Of a stretch of DNA of 64,000 nucleotides, positions 42,834 to 52,876 are shown one piece after another. Origin of the DNA: Rhodiola kirilowii (lineage: Eukaryota > Streptophyta > Magnoliopsida > Saxifragales > Crassulaceae); the NCBI GenBank assembly GCA_033675215.1, contig CM066201.1:11284001-11348000 (forward strand). The letters are read 5' to 3'. Below the pieces are notes generated by a model, which was not told where the DNA came from, made no database searches, and saw only the letters and a list, made by a program, of their open reading frames with translations. The translations under genes were made by a program, and so were the position numbers. Numbering within the stretch: the first letter of the stretch is position 1; every line of letters starts with the position of its first letter.

Positions 42834-43780
42834 AGCTATGACCAATTGTTACTCCCTCAGTGATTGGCTAGACTAGATGCATATAAGTCACGTCTGATGA
42901 AGAGTCTAACATGGATGTTCTGTGCTAGTGAAAAAGTAGGCTGTGTTCATAATGTACTCATGCATGCTTGCTATGAGATTGATGACTGCATTAGGGACCA
43001 AAAAGCATGAAATTATGATTCCTTTCTGCCCAAAAGAGACCTCCATATTTGATCCCACAATATAAACCAAGGAGGTACTCTAGACCAACCTTAGCCTATC
43101 CTCGTGTGGAACGCTCCTATGATCCCGTTGATGCACTACCTTTTCTGGAGTCACTCCACATGAGGTATGAAACCAATATGATTTGTTTGGATGATATTAT
43201 TTTCTTCTTGATTGGATGTGATGTTATTTGTACCATTTGGGTAAATTAGCACATCATACCAAAACCTTGTGTACCCATGAGACAGTAAGACTGAGTTATC
43301 ACCGTGGATAGATCACCTTCGACTAGGAAACAATCTCTGTGACAGGTGTGAAGATGGGCAGTTATTCATCCTTCGGTAAAGATGTCTTGACGTTGGGAAG
43401 ACGTAAAGTTGAATTGAAAGGTGAACAGTTTTCTGCAGCAGGGTATTGTCGCGTCGGTTGCCTTTATGAGGAGACACGCTTATATTCAGATGACACGTGT
43501 CGTTCCCCTGTCTACTGGAGCATGCCTGTTCAGTCGGATTTGTTTTTGGCAAGGGGTTATTGCTGAACCGTTTTTGGAAGGGAAGAAAAGGTGGAAATTG
43601 CAAAATTGAAGGCGGTTTATTTATTGAGAGGAGGCGACGTTTCGAACAAAGGACAGTGTTGTTTGGACGCTAGGGTTTGTTGCGGTATAAGAAGAGAAAG
43701 GAGAGCGTACTGTTCCCACACCACTCTCAGACTTTGTCTTCTCTCTCACGAAAGTTCTGAAGTTTTGAAACCCTAAATCC
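42834..43780 (+). other. spacer between RNase H and env-like region of I
   Basis: About 950 bp with no long ORF. Part of it (about 43020-43320) is recognisable in the matching spacer of J on the minus strand (about 49990-50330), so the spacer is shared by the I/J group. The env-like region would need a subgenomic RNA or another strategy to be expressed; nothing in the sequence settles which. Confidence 0.6.
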
Positions 43781-45277
43781 ATGGCGTCTTCAAACCTTAA
43801 GTCGAAACTCTCACCCGCCTCTGCCGCTAAGTTGGCTACAAAGCTGATCGCAAGTGGTGTAGACCCCGAAAATCTGGACACCATCCTGCAGTCGGTTACG
43901 CCGTCTGATTCTGGTCCAACCGGCTCTACAGTGGCTAGAGAAGTCGTCAGATTTGAGGAGCGACTCGATGCTCTGCGAGCGGACTCCTCTTCTCAATGCC
44001 CTATCAAAAAGGAAACCTCGGTTGCCGCCAGGTCAGCGGGCAAACGAGCAAGGAAGACGGCTCCTCCTTCTGCCCGGAAAAGTCAGAGAACTGCCACATC
44101 CTCCGTTCCGATTTCTGAAGAGGAAGCCGAGTCGGACGGTATCATCGAAGAATCTGAGGAGGTGGTGAAGGGGTTTGCACTGGAGTTGGTGCTGGATACT
44201 GAGTGGATGGTGACACACAAGCTGGGAGAAATTATTGACCTACTGGAGGCCCAAGGATGGGGCGCGCTGTTCCGAAAAACTGTTGTGGTGGATGTGAAGT
44301 TGGTGAGGGAGTTTTACTCTCAACTGAAGGTTGCGGAGAAGGAGCAGGGAAAGGGTAACTGGGAACTCTCGGCCGTTGTCAGCGGTGAAGCGTACTCAGT
44401 GAGCTTGAGGGAGTTAGCCACAGTCCTGGGGGTGCCCAAAGAAGGGTATGCCACCTACTCAAAAGGTGCCTGGCCAGGCACTGGGGCAAAGGCAGAAGTG
44501 TTTCAACGGCTCGGGCTGGATGTCACAGCAAAGGGTCAGAGGGAGAACACTCACATGGACGTGCTCCCTAGAATCCTGCACAGAATCCTTGTTTCGAATA
44601 TCTCCCCCAGGAAGCACAAGCACAGTCAAGTAACCTTCCAGGATATGCTCTTGGTGGATCAAATCTTGCAGAGGAAGCAAGTGAACTTGGCCTTTCAGGT
44701 CATGAAACATATGGAGAACAACAGCATCAATCCGTCTAACGGACTACCCTTTCCGGGCTTTGTGAAGGAGATTCTGAAATAATGGGAGGTTTATGCACCA
44801 GAGTCTGAGAAAGTGCTTTCGTATGCACTGGCAGAGGAACACATCACCAAGCTGGGCTTAGAATTCTCTGAGGGAGTCGGTTGGACAATTCCTGCCGCCA
44901 TTACAGTGGATGAGGATGAGGATGAGGAGGTCAAGGATATGACTCCCATCAATGCTGCTGCTCCCATCAATGATGCAAACCCCTCTGAGGGATTAAGTGA
45001 GGTGCTGGCAATGCTGACGGTGATTCGTGCAGAGATGAAGGAGCTCAGGGGTGAGCTGAAGGAGGTAAAATCTGAGGTGATGGAGGCAAAGACTGAGCTG
45101 GTAGAGGTGAAGTCGGAACTGCAGCTTGTGAAGCAGAAGGTGGTTGATCTGGAGCTGGCAATAACTGTTGACTCGGGGGCAATGTCCGTCGCTGTCCAGG
45201 ACTTCTCAGGGCAAATGAAGGACCTTGCCACCGAGATTGTGAACCAGATGAAGGACTCGTTCACGATTGTGCCTTAG
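43781..45277 (+). pseudogene. env-like third ORF region of Sirevirus I
   Basis: Starts MASSNLKSKLSPASAAKLAT at 43781, after a purine-rich leader. The first third is basic and serine/alanine-rich (KRARKTAPPSARKSQR), then acidic. The middle (VVVDVKLVREFYSQLKVAEK, YSVSLRELATVLGVPKEG) resembles the domain databases call putative plant transposon protein, which occurs in the third ORF of SIRE-like elements. The last 150 residues are acidic and form a strong heptad coiled coil (MKELRGELKEVKSEVMEAKT...). I see no signal peptide or clear membrane segment, so the name env-like rests on position only. J keeps a matching coiled coil at 48728-49045. About one interruption. Confidence 0.75.
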
Positions 45278-45484
45278 TCTGCACTGTCTCATGGACCACC
45301 CCTCCTTGCACTCCCCACCCACATTAGCCCCCCTCTTTTTGAACTCTTTTTTTTAATTTCATGTTTAAACTCTCTATGCTTTTTGAATTCTCTGCCGCAT
45401 GTATGGTGTCTGCATGACACGCTTCTATCTTGCAGGCATGAATGAAATGTTTTTTTTCCATTACTCTGTGTTCTTATTTGCATA

Positions 45485-45732
45485 TCTTTTTGATGATGCC
45501 AAAAGGGGGAAGAACTATGTGCATACACTAAGGGGGAAAATCAGTACCGAAATTTAAGCGGATGTCTATCTGAGGGGGAACTATGCTAGCTAGACCTTAA
45601 GTAGAAATTTTAGTGAAACAATTCTGAAGTAGCTAGCTGTCCAAAGGGAATGTAGATGTGAATTCGGTATCACTGCTGTGTGTGATTTCTTATCTGTGAA
45701 GAAGTGTTTGTCATCATCAAAAAGGGGGAATT
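45485..45732 (+). repeat. polypurine tract cluster before the 3' LTR of I
   Basis: Four purine tracts with a G5 core at 45501-45511, 45531-45540, 45573-45580 and 45719-45732, the last (AAAAAGGGGGAATT) directly before the LTR and so the likely plus-strand primer. Repeated tracts of this kind upstream of the 3' LTR are characteristic of Sireviruses. Confidence 0.85.
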
Positions 45733-46565
45733 TGTTGGACCCTTGTGTTTTGATGATAACAAACACTTAACTAATAATCCACTTGAGTATGCAGAAATCA
45801 CTGTCTGACAGGTAAGCTCACTGGACATCTCTGAGAGAGAGCAAAGCTGCGAGAGAGATGTGTTCCATGTGAGAGACAAACCGACTTATGACCAGATCGG
45901 ATCTGGGAAAAGATACACGGAGATATGCATCGAAGATACAAGAATATATGCGTGTGATATTTGATTAAGATCTCTAATTCAAATATATACATGAGGAGAT
46001 TTAAGTATATACGACGGGAATATCGAAGCCACATTTGGAAGGCGAATATGTGATGTAGTTAAGATATGGAAATATCTTAACCATATCACAACTGAGAGAT
46101 AGCGAACGGATCTGAGATGGAGATATACCCTGCCGACTTGAAGACACTATAAAAAGAAGAAGAGTCTTCATTGTGGAGTTCGGCTTTTGGCAATAGCGAT
46201 CGGAGATTGAAGAGTGTTCAAATCCGGAGCTGACAAGGTGCTGCTGTGTGCAAGCAAGGCGATCGTATTAGTTGACTCTTCGAATTGAGTAGTCTTGTTA
46301 GCTGTCACTGTGTGAGACAAGTGTAACAAACTGCAAGCATATTCCTTTGTCAATAATACAGATCTTGAAGCCCTTCTGGAACTGTCCAGAAGGCAAGTGG
46401 TTTTTATCCTGCTGCAAAGGTTGCAGTAAGGTTTCCACTCTAAATCGTGAGCATTTACATTCTGTCTTGTATTTCCTGTACGAGAGTTATTTTCCGCTGC
46501 CATCTGTCTGAGGGATACCACTCTGGGATCTCCCTCATATAGTTGGCTAACCTAACGATCCATCA
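45733..46565 (+). repeat. 3' LTR of Sirevirus I (833 bp)
   Basis: Same length as the 5' LTR with about two substitutions. TATA box at 46148-46154, palindrome at 46058-46081. Confidence 0.95.
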
Positions 46566-47143
46566 AGACAGGCCGAGAGAAACAAAACGAAATCCCGGAA
46601 GCCGACCACAGAATCTGGGGCCTACTGATTTTAGTTGTTTGTCTGTTGTCCAAGTCAAGAGTCCATGTTCCTGTACCAAGTTTGTCTTATAAATTAATAC
46701 CTTATTTATGATAATGTTTCTCCCAAGCAAGAAATGGGCTACATTAGGCTCTGATTATGCTTATTTGGTTGAAGACTTGTAAGAAAATTTTACACTTACA
46801 AAAGTCTATGAAGGTGATTGACATATAATAATAATATTAAGTCTCCGTCTTCTTTGTTATCTTTATAAATTATAATCCACTTGCCAAACCGAATCTTCCA
46901 ATTCAAATTCAATCAATCAGAGTTTAGCTTATCAAAAAAAAATTCAATCAAAGTTTATCTTAAATAATGATGTCACATGTCCCGACAAACTAGACTTTTT
47001 CGAAAAATAATATAACTCACGTCGACTTGAAAAAAAAGAGGATAAACTTTTGATATGGAAAATCAAAAGGTGGGCAATTTAAGAAAGCTTTGTTTTGGCA
47101 CAACTTGAGGTTAAATACAAACACATGATTTGCAACTTAAGTT
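46566..47143. other. flank between elements I and J; no recognised gene
   Basis: The first five bases are the AGACA duplication of I. Up to about 46630 it may continue the LINE-like sequence at 36499. The rest is AT-rich without a long ORF. A short imperfect direct repeat (ATTCAATCA followed by AGTTTA) appears twice around 46910-46965. AAGTT at 47139-47143 is the presumptive left target duplication of J. Confidence 0.4.
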
Positions 47144-48274
47144 TGATGGATCGTTAGGTTAGCCAACTATATGAGGGAGATCCCAGAGTGGTATCCCTCA
47201 GACAGATGGCAGCGGAAAATAACTCTCGTACAGGAAATACAAGACAGAATGTAAATGCTCACGATTTAGAGTGGAAACCTTACTGCAACCTTTGCAGCAG
47301 GATAAAAACCACTTGCCTTCTGGACAGTTCCAGAAGGGCTTCAAGATCCGTATTATTGACAAAGGAATATGCTTGCAGTTTGTTACACTTGTCTCACACA
47401 GTGACAGCTAACAAGACTACTCAATTCGAAGAGTCAACTAATACGATCGCCTTGCTTGCACACAGCAGCACCTTGTCAGCTCCGGATTTGAACACTCTTC
47501 AATCTCCGATCGCTATTGCCAAAAGCTGATCTGCTCTCTCCGAAAGCTGCACTTCGAACTGAAGACTCTTCCTCTTTTTATAGCGTCTTCAAGTCGGCTG
47601 ATCTGATCTCTGTCCCAGATCCGATTGCTATCCAGCAGATGTGATATGGTTAAGATATTTCCATATCTTAACCCTGTCACATATTTCCTTTCCAAATCTG
47701 GCGTGTATCTTCTCTTCATATATACTAGACGTATATTCATGTATATCTTGACATCAATATTCATCATCAAATATTACACGCATATACTCATGTATCTTTG
47801 ATTTGTATCTCGATAATATCTTCCCAGATCCGATCTTGTCATAAGTCGGTTTGTCTCTCTCACGGAACGCTCTCTCGCAGCGATGTCCAGCAGATCTGAT
47901 CTACATCAGAGATTCGATCTCCATCAGATATTTGATCTCCATCTTGCAGATTTGATTGGTTAAGATATTTCCATATCTTAACCCAATAAATCATTCCCTT
48001 CCATATCCATCCCGTATATTTCCATACCATATCTTGAGTATATCTGCTCAGATATTTTTATATCATATCTTGAGTATATCTGCTGAGCTTGATCTCGTCT
48101 GTCACGCAGATCTCATCTCTTTCGTAGCGCTGAGCTCTCTCAGAGATGTCCAGTCACGTTTCTCTCAGACAGTCTGGACCCTGTGACTTCTCAGACAGAT
48201 TTGTGATTTCTGCACACTCAAGTCAAATATTAGCTAAGTGTTTGTTATCATCAAAACACAAAGGGTCCAACAAA
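47144..48274 (-). repeat. 3' LTR of Sirevirus J (1131 bp)
   Basis: Sense start TGTTGGACCC at 48274 and sense end CCATCA at 47144, matching I. It is about 300 bp longer than I's LTR because the U3 palindrome zone is expanded: the perfect palindrome with arms GGTTAAGATAT and ATATCTTAACC occurs twice (47648-47673 and 47958-47983), among repeated AGATCTGAT-like words. The leader palindrome (CCTTCTGGA / TCCAGAAGG) is present near 47316-47337. Confidence 0.88.
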
Positions 48275-48505
48275 TTCCCCCTTTTTGATGATGACAAACA
48301 CTTCTTCACAAATAAGAAATCACATGCAACTATGACAGGGAAATCACATCACAATTCCCTATAGCAGCTAGCTACTTCAGAGTTTATTCAATTCAATTTT
48401 CATTTAGCTCTAGCAGAGCGCAGTTCCCCCTTAGATAGACCTCCGCATAATCTGTGGTACTGTTTTTCCCCCTTAGTGTATGCACATAGTTCTTCCCCCT
48501 TTTGG
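48275..48505 (-). repeat. polypurine tract cluster of J
   Basis: Four pyrimidine tracts on the plus strand (purine in sense) at 48275-48288, about 48423-48430, 48468-48476 and 48492-48501, with the same spacing pattern and CATCATCA neighbours as in I. Confidence 0.8.
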
Positions 48506-48727
48506 CATCATCAAAAAGATATGCAAATAGGAACACAGAGTAATGGAAAGAAAACACTTCAGTCATGCCAGCAAGTCATAAGTGTGTCATACGGACACCA
48601 CACATCCAAACAGGGAAATCAAAATGCACAGAGACATCTAACATGAAATTCAAAAAGAATATATCAAGGAAGCAGGGAGAGATGTGGTAGGGTTGGCAAA
48701 GAGGGGGGTTCCATGAGACAGTCCAGA

Positions 48728-49045
48728 CTACGCATCATTCTGGGACGGAACCTTCAACTGTTCCACAATCTCTGTAGCAAGGCTCTTGATCTGCGATGGA
48801 AGCCCTTGAAGCACAGCTGTCACACCACCCGAGTCTACCTCTACTGCCACCTCCAAGGCTGCTAACCTCTCCTTCACATCCTGCAGCTCAGATCTCACTT
48901 CCTCCAATGCAGACCAAACTCTCTGCATCTCAGTCAGAGCTTCCTGAACCTCAGTCCGAAGCTCCTTCAATAACGACATCATTTCGCCCATACTATCAGA
49001 GGGGAGAACAGCTTCTTCGCGCACAGGGTCAGCAATGGGAGTCAC
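48728..49045 (-). pseudogene. coiled-coil end of env-like region of J
   Basis: About 105 residues on the minus strand beginning MTPIADPVREEAVLPSDSMG, then a heptad-rich helix (LLKELRTEVQEALTEMQRVW, LEEVRSELQDVKERLAALEV), ending DSGGVTAVLQGLPSQIKSLA and a short basic tail. It matches the C-terminal coiled coil of the env-like region in I (44950-45277), including the DSG-V--VLQ-L--Q-K-LATEIV pattern after the helix, so this end of the protein seems conserved across subfamilies. The upstream domain is not recognised here. Part of a broken element. Confidence 0.7.
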
Positions 49046-50540
49046 TTCAATAACATCTTCTACTATAGGTGACGTGGTCGAGGAGCGTGGAACAATCCAT
49101 CCTTCTCCTACAGAGTACTCTAGACCTCAGCAATCACGCTCAAAAGTAGGAGCAAGAAGAGCACCAACTGCGCTACAGGACTCATGATCTTCTTCTCATA
49201 ATGTGTGTGACTCAACTGAATACACTACCATCACCAAGACTGATCTTGCAGCACTCGTGGACCATTTTCCATTACCTCACGTTTCTATCACGCAGCGGCA
49301 GGGCCTTCATCATACCCTCTTTTGGGTTTACTCCCAAGGTTACTATTCTTGTCATTTTTGAACATCTCAAAACTGTCATCCGACATCCTTCACAACTTCT
49401 TGAGTTAAGAATGCCTATTGCACAGCATCATGTTACTTGATGACCAGCTCAACGTGCACACCTGACTTTGTTGAATTTTCCATACAAGTCATCAACACAG
49501 CAACTTGGCTTGTCATCACTTTCCTTCAACTTCTGAACAGTTCATCAGCTCAAGTATAGCCTTCCCCGTCCATTCTGAGGGAAAGACTCAGGTCATCATC
49601 ATTCTCCACACCATCAACTGCATGAGAGTGACCTGCACATAGCTAGCCACCCATCTAACGTGGTCTTCTCTGCTTCTTCATTCCTCTATCAAAGGAAGTC
49701 TCCTCGATGAGATTACATCATCATTAGACTTTCTCGCGTACTCACAGAACTGTAGTATTCTCTTTTCCACCACAAGGCACATCCTTTTAAGCACGCAAAA
49801 CTTACTTTCTATCGCATGGAAATCACCCTCACACGACCAATCATCATGGGCTCAAACTCTTCAACATTGAATTCAAAAGTAGGAGAGCTGCCCTCACCTT
49901 TTCCTCACTATAACTTTTTCATCTCAGTAATTGCTGCTCCATTTCAGCGGCCTTGAAAATGGCAGCAATCTCCATTTCCATAACTGTCACATAGATTGTT
50001 TCCCAGCCAAAGTTGAACCTTCCACAGTGATAACTCAATCTGACCTGTCTCATGGGTACGCAAGGTTTTTGGTATGGTGTGCTAACTTTACCCAAATGGT
50101 ACAAATAACACCACACACAATCAGGCAAAAACAAATAAGATCATCCAAACACATTTTTATCATCTTCATATCTCATGTGGAATAACTCCAGAAAAACAGC
50201 ACATCAACGGGCTCATAGGAATATCCCACATGAAGATAGGCTAGGGTTGGTCTAGAGTACCTCCTGGGCTTATAATGTGGGATCAACTATGGAGGTCTCT
50301 TTTGGGCAGAAAGAAGATTCAGAATTTCATGTTTTTCAGTCCCTACTGCAGTCATCAATCACATATCTAGCATGCATGGATACAGTGTGAACACAACTTA
50401 ATTTTTCACTAACACAGAACATCCATGTTAAATTCTCCATCAGACGTGACTCATATGCATCTAGTCTAGCCAATCACTGAGGGAGCAACATATGAGCATA
50501 GCTCTAAGGAAGAGAAACCATACCTAGTTCAAGCCTCAGC
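49046..50540 (-). other. degenerate env-like/spacer region of J
   Basis: About 1.5 kb without a long ORF. The part from about 49990 to 50500 matches the spacer of I (42840-43320) on the minus strand. The part from about 49060 to 49990 occupies the place of the env-like ORF, but I cannot recognise its domain by eye. Confidence 0.5.
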
Positions 50541-51103
50541 TTCTCGTAGGGTTCCCTGTGCGTTGCCTTTATGAATATGTCTGCTATCTGTCCCTCAGTT
50601 CTGCAATATTCCATCTCCACTATTCCCTCTTCAACACAGTCTCACGGAAAGTGATATCGAATCTCTATATGCTTAGTGTGTGGAAACTGCACACGATTTT
50701 TAGAGATATTAATAGCACTAGTGTTATCACACAGAATTTTAGAACAATTAGTAAGAACACCATAGTCACTTAGCTGTTGCCTGACCCATAGCAGCTGCGC
50801 ACAGCAAGTGGCAGCAGCAGTGTATTCCATCTCAGTGGTGGAAAGTGCAATTGAGGACTGCTTCTTTGAAGCCCAAGAGATGAGACACGGTCCAAGATAC
50901 TGAGCCATCCCTGACGTGGACTTCCTGTCTATCTTGCAGCCCGCAATCTGCATCAGTGTAGGATACCAGGTGTAAGTCTCTTCCCCTCGGAAAGAACAAG
51001 CACAAATCATCTGTTCCCTTCAGATATCTCAGTATCCTCTTCACAGCTTTCACGTGGGTTTCTCTAGGATCTGCCTGAAACCTGAACCACTAGAGTGTCC
51101 TTC
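50541..51103 (-). pseudogene. RT end and RNase H region of J
   Basis: Minus-strand motifs: [20 protein letters not shown] (RT/RNase H connection), [54 protein letters not shown] and [10 protein letters not shown]. These match I at 42280-42830 almost residue for residue. It ends where Athila A is inserted; RT sequence resumes at 62985. Part of a broken element. Confidence 0.8.
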
Positions 51104-52807
51104 TGATGGACCACAATTGTATGAATCATAAACACAGTTAAACCCACCAAATTAGACTGTTTGTCTATCTAACTTCGATGTTTTAGTCCCGATACATTTC
51201 TACAGGGTATTTCAGAGCTTAGAGAGAATACACGCTAAGGAAGAGCTTTTAGCACAGAAAAGATATCAGGAGACAATCCAAGGTCAAGATCAGACGCTGA
51301 ATGAAGAAATCTAAAGATCCTGACTTGGAATCATTCAAAACAAATCAAACCGAAGAGAAACCGCAGACAATCCGGAGCTGGAATACACCGATAGTTTTGT
51401 GCAAACTGCACAAAACTCACAACCACTCTCCTCATGCCACATGGACCGGCGGCTTTCTCCTCACATCCACCCCTCCTCCTCTCCCCTTCCTCCACATGTC
51501 AACCTCTCCTCCTCCCTCCCAAAAGCCGCCGGCGGCTTTGCCTTCTCCTCTCCCCTTGTGACACTTGTCTTCCTCTCCTCTTCCCCCCATCTCCACCCTT
51601 GGATGCCAAACCACATGCCCTCATCTTGGCCCTCCATTCCCCTCCCCTTAGCCTATAAATACCAAGCTCTCCTCCTCATTTCAAATCATCCCAAAATTGT
51701 GTAAAACACTTCTCTCTCTAAGTTTGTTACTATGTAAAGTTTGGTTTGATATCAATAAAAGTTCAGTTTGTTCTCAAATACTTTAGTTCGATCTTGAGTA
51801 CTCCTGTTGGTTCTTGAGTACTCAAGTTTTCAGTTACAGTTCAAGAGTTACTCCTGTTTGTTCTTGAGTAATCTCTTTCTCTTCTCTCTTTACTCCTGTT
51901 TGTTCTTGAGTATTCTTTTCCAAATCCCTAAGTATTTAGTTATGATGTCCAACTCTATGGATATTCGTAACTAAACTCTTCATTCGGTTGAAGGGGAGTT
52001 CTTGTTTTATAAAATGTTTTACTTCGTTTAGTTTCTTTTCTCTGTATTCAAAACTTGTTCTATGTGCCATTTATAAGGTCAGACTTTCCAAGGTTGAGTG
52101 GAAGCTACGAAAGGGCAAAACTCTTCTGTGGGAAGTCGTGAACATACTCGGGTAAGTGGATGCTACGAAAGGGCAAAGCTTATCTGAGGAGTTCGATCTA
52201 TCTTTAAAACCATTTGGAAACTGGACCAAAGGGACCAAATGGATGCACAAAAGGCTAAGATACTTCGAAAGGAGGAATTAGTCTGAAGTAGAACAAGGGT
52301 TTACAAACAGTGTGGCAAATTGAGCGCTACGAAAGGGCCTCGATACACGTTTGAATACTTAGAAGGGTTACTAAAAGAATGAACAGGATATAATACAAGG
52401 CCCCCCAAGACCGAATACTTCTCTCGCAATTACAAAACCCCTTTGTCTTTACTTTTATTGTTCAATCAACTGCAACCATCAACCGCTCACAATTCGGAGG
52501 ACTTGCAATTCACGCATCACCCACTGTAAGTCTTCGCTTTTAATTTCAGTATTTACTTTTCTGTAATTTACTTTTCAGCACTCAAAACCAAAACCAACTA
52601 AAAAGTCACGTAGTTGTTAGCACTAAAACCTCAACCAACCTAAAACACGCTCCTTCGCTGAACAAATCCCTTAAAGAATAACCTATCCCCCTAATTCCTC
52701 TGGGTTCGACCCCTACTTACCAAGTACTACCCAGTAGTATAGTTGCGAGTAGCGGACTATTATAAATTTATTTGCACAAATCGCTCTGACGACAAGCGGT
52801 TCTGTCA
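51104..52807 (+). repeat. first LTR of A (1704 bp)
   Basis: TATA box TATAAAT at 51654-51660. GCC-box palindrome at 51522-51539. Hairpin units near 51794-51825 (10-bp arms TTGAGTACTC and GAGTACTCAA), 51844-51873 and about 51890-51915. Mid-leader stem 51935-51975 (arms TTTAGTTA and TAACTAAA). Words GCTACGAAAGGGC at 52104-52116, 52162-52174 and 52326-52338, and CTTCGAAAGGAG at 52263-52274. U5-end stem 52779-52801 (arms AATCGCT and AGCGGTT). A patch just left of the palindrome (about 51500-51521) differs from the other two LTRs. Confidence 0.95.
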
Positions 52808-52810
52808 AAT

Positions 52811-52828
52811 TGGCGCCGTTGCCGGGGA
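52811..52828 (+). other. primer-binding site of A, unit 1 (tRNA-Asp type)
   Basis: TGGCGCCGTTGCCGGGGA, three bases after the LTR end. Confidence 0.9.
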
Positions 52829-52876
52829 ATTAGCCATCGGATAAGTTCTTCGAATCAAACTCGCTTTAATGTAACC

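Larger units (their letters stand above)
36500..46565 (+). mobile_element. Sirevirus-type Ty1/copia element I, young, with env-like region
   Basis: 10,066 bp with two 833-bp LTRs (36500-37332, 45733-46565) that differ at about two sites (roughly 0.24%), which would be about 0.1 million years at 1.3e-8 per site per year. Perfect target duplication AGACA (36495-36499 and 46566-46570). Order: tRNA-Met primer site, gag with two zinc knuckles, protease, integrase, RT, RNase H, spacer, env-like region, multiple polypurine tracts, LTR. That order and the repeated polypurine tracts are typical of Sireviruses. Looks nearly whole, with about three or four interruptions in the coding part. Confidence 0.95.

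Noticed and set aside
46910-46965. A second SINE, suggested by an A run and a short direct repeat
   Set aside because: No A or B box, and the direct repeats are imperfect and almost adjacent; more likely a small local duplication.
51399-51704. Proline/serine-rich ORFs upstream of TATA boxes in many LTRs (for example 12526-12862, 25399-25734, 56386-56790)
   Set aside because: They come from the CT-rich U3 sequence, lie upstream of the promoter and occur in several frames at once.
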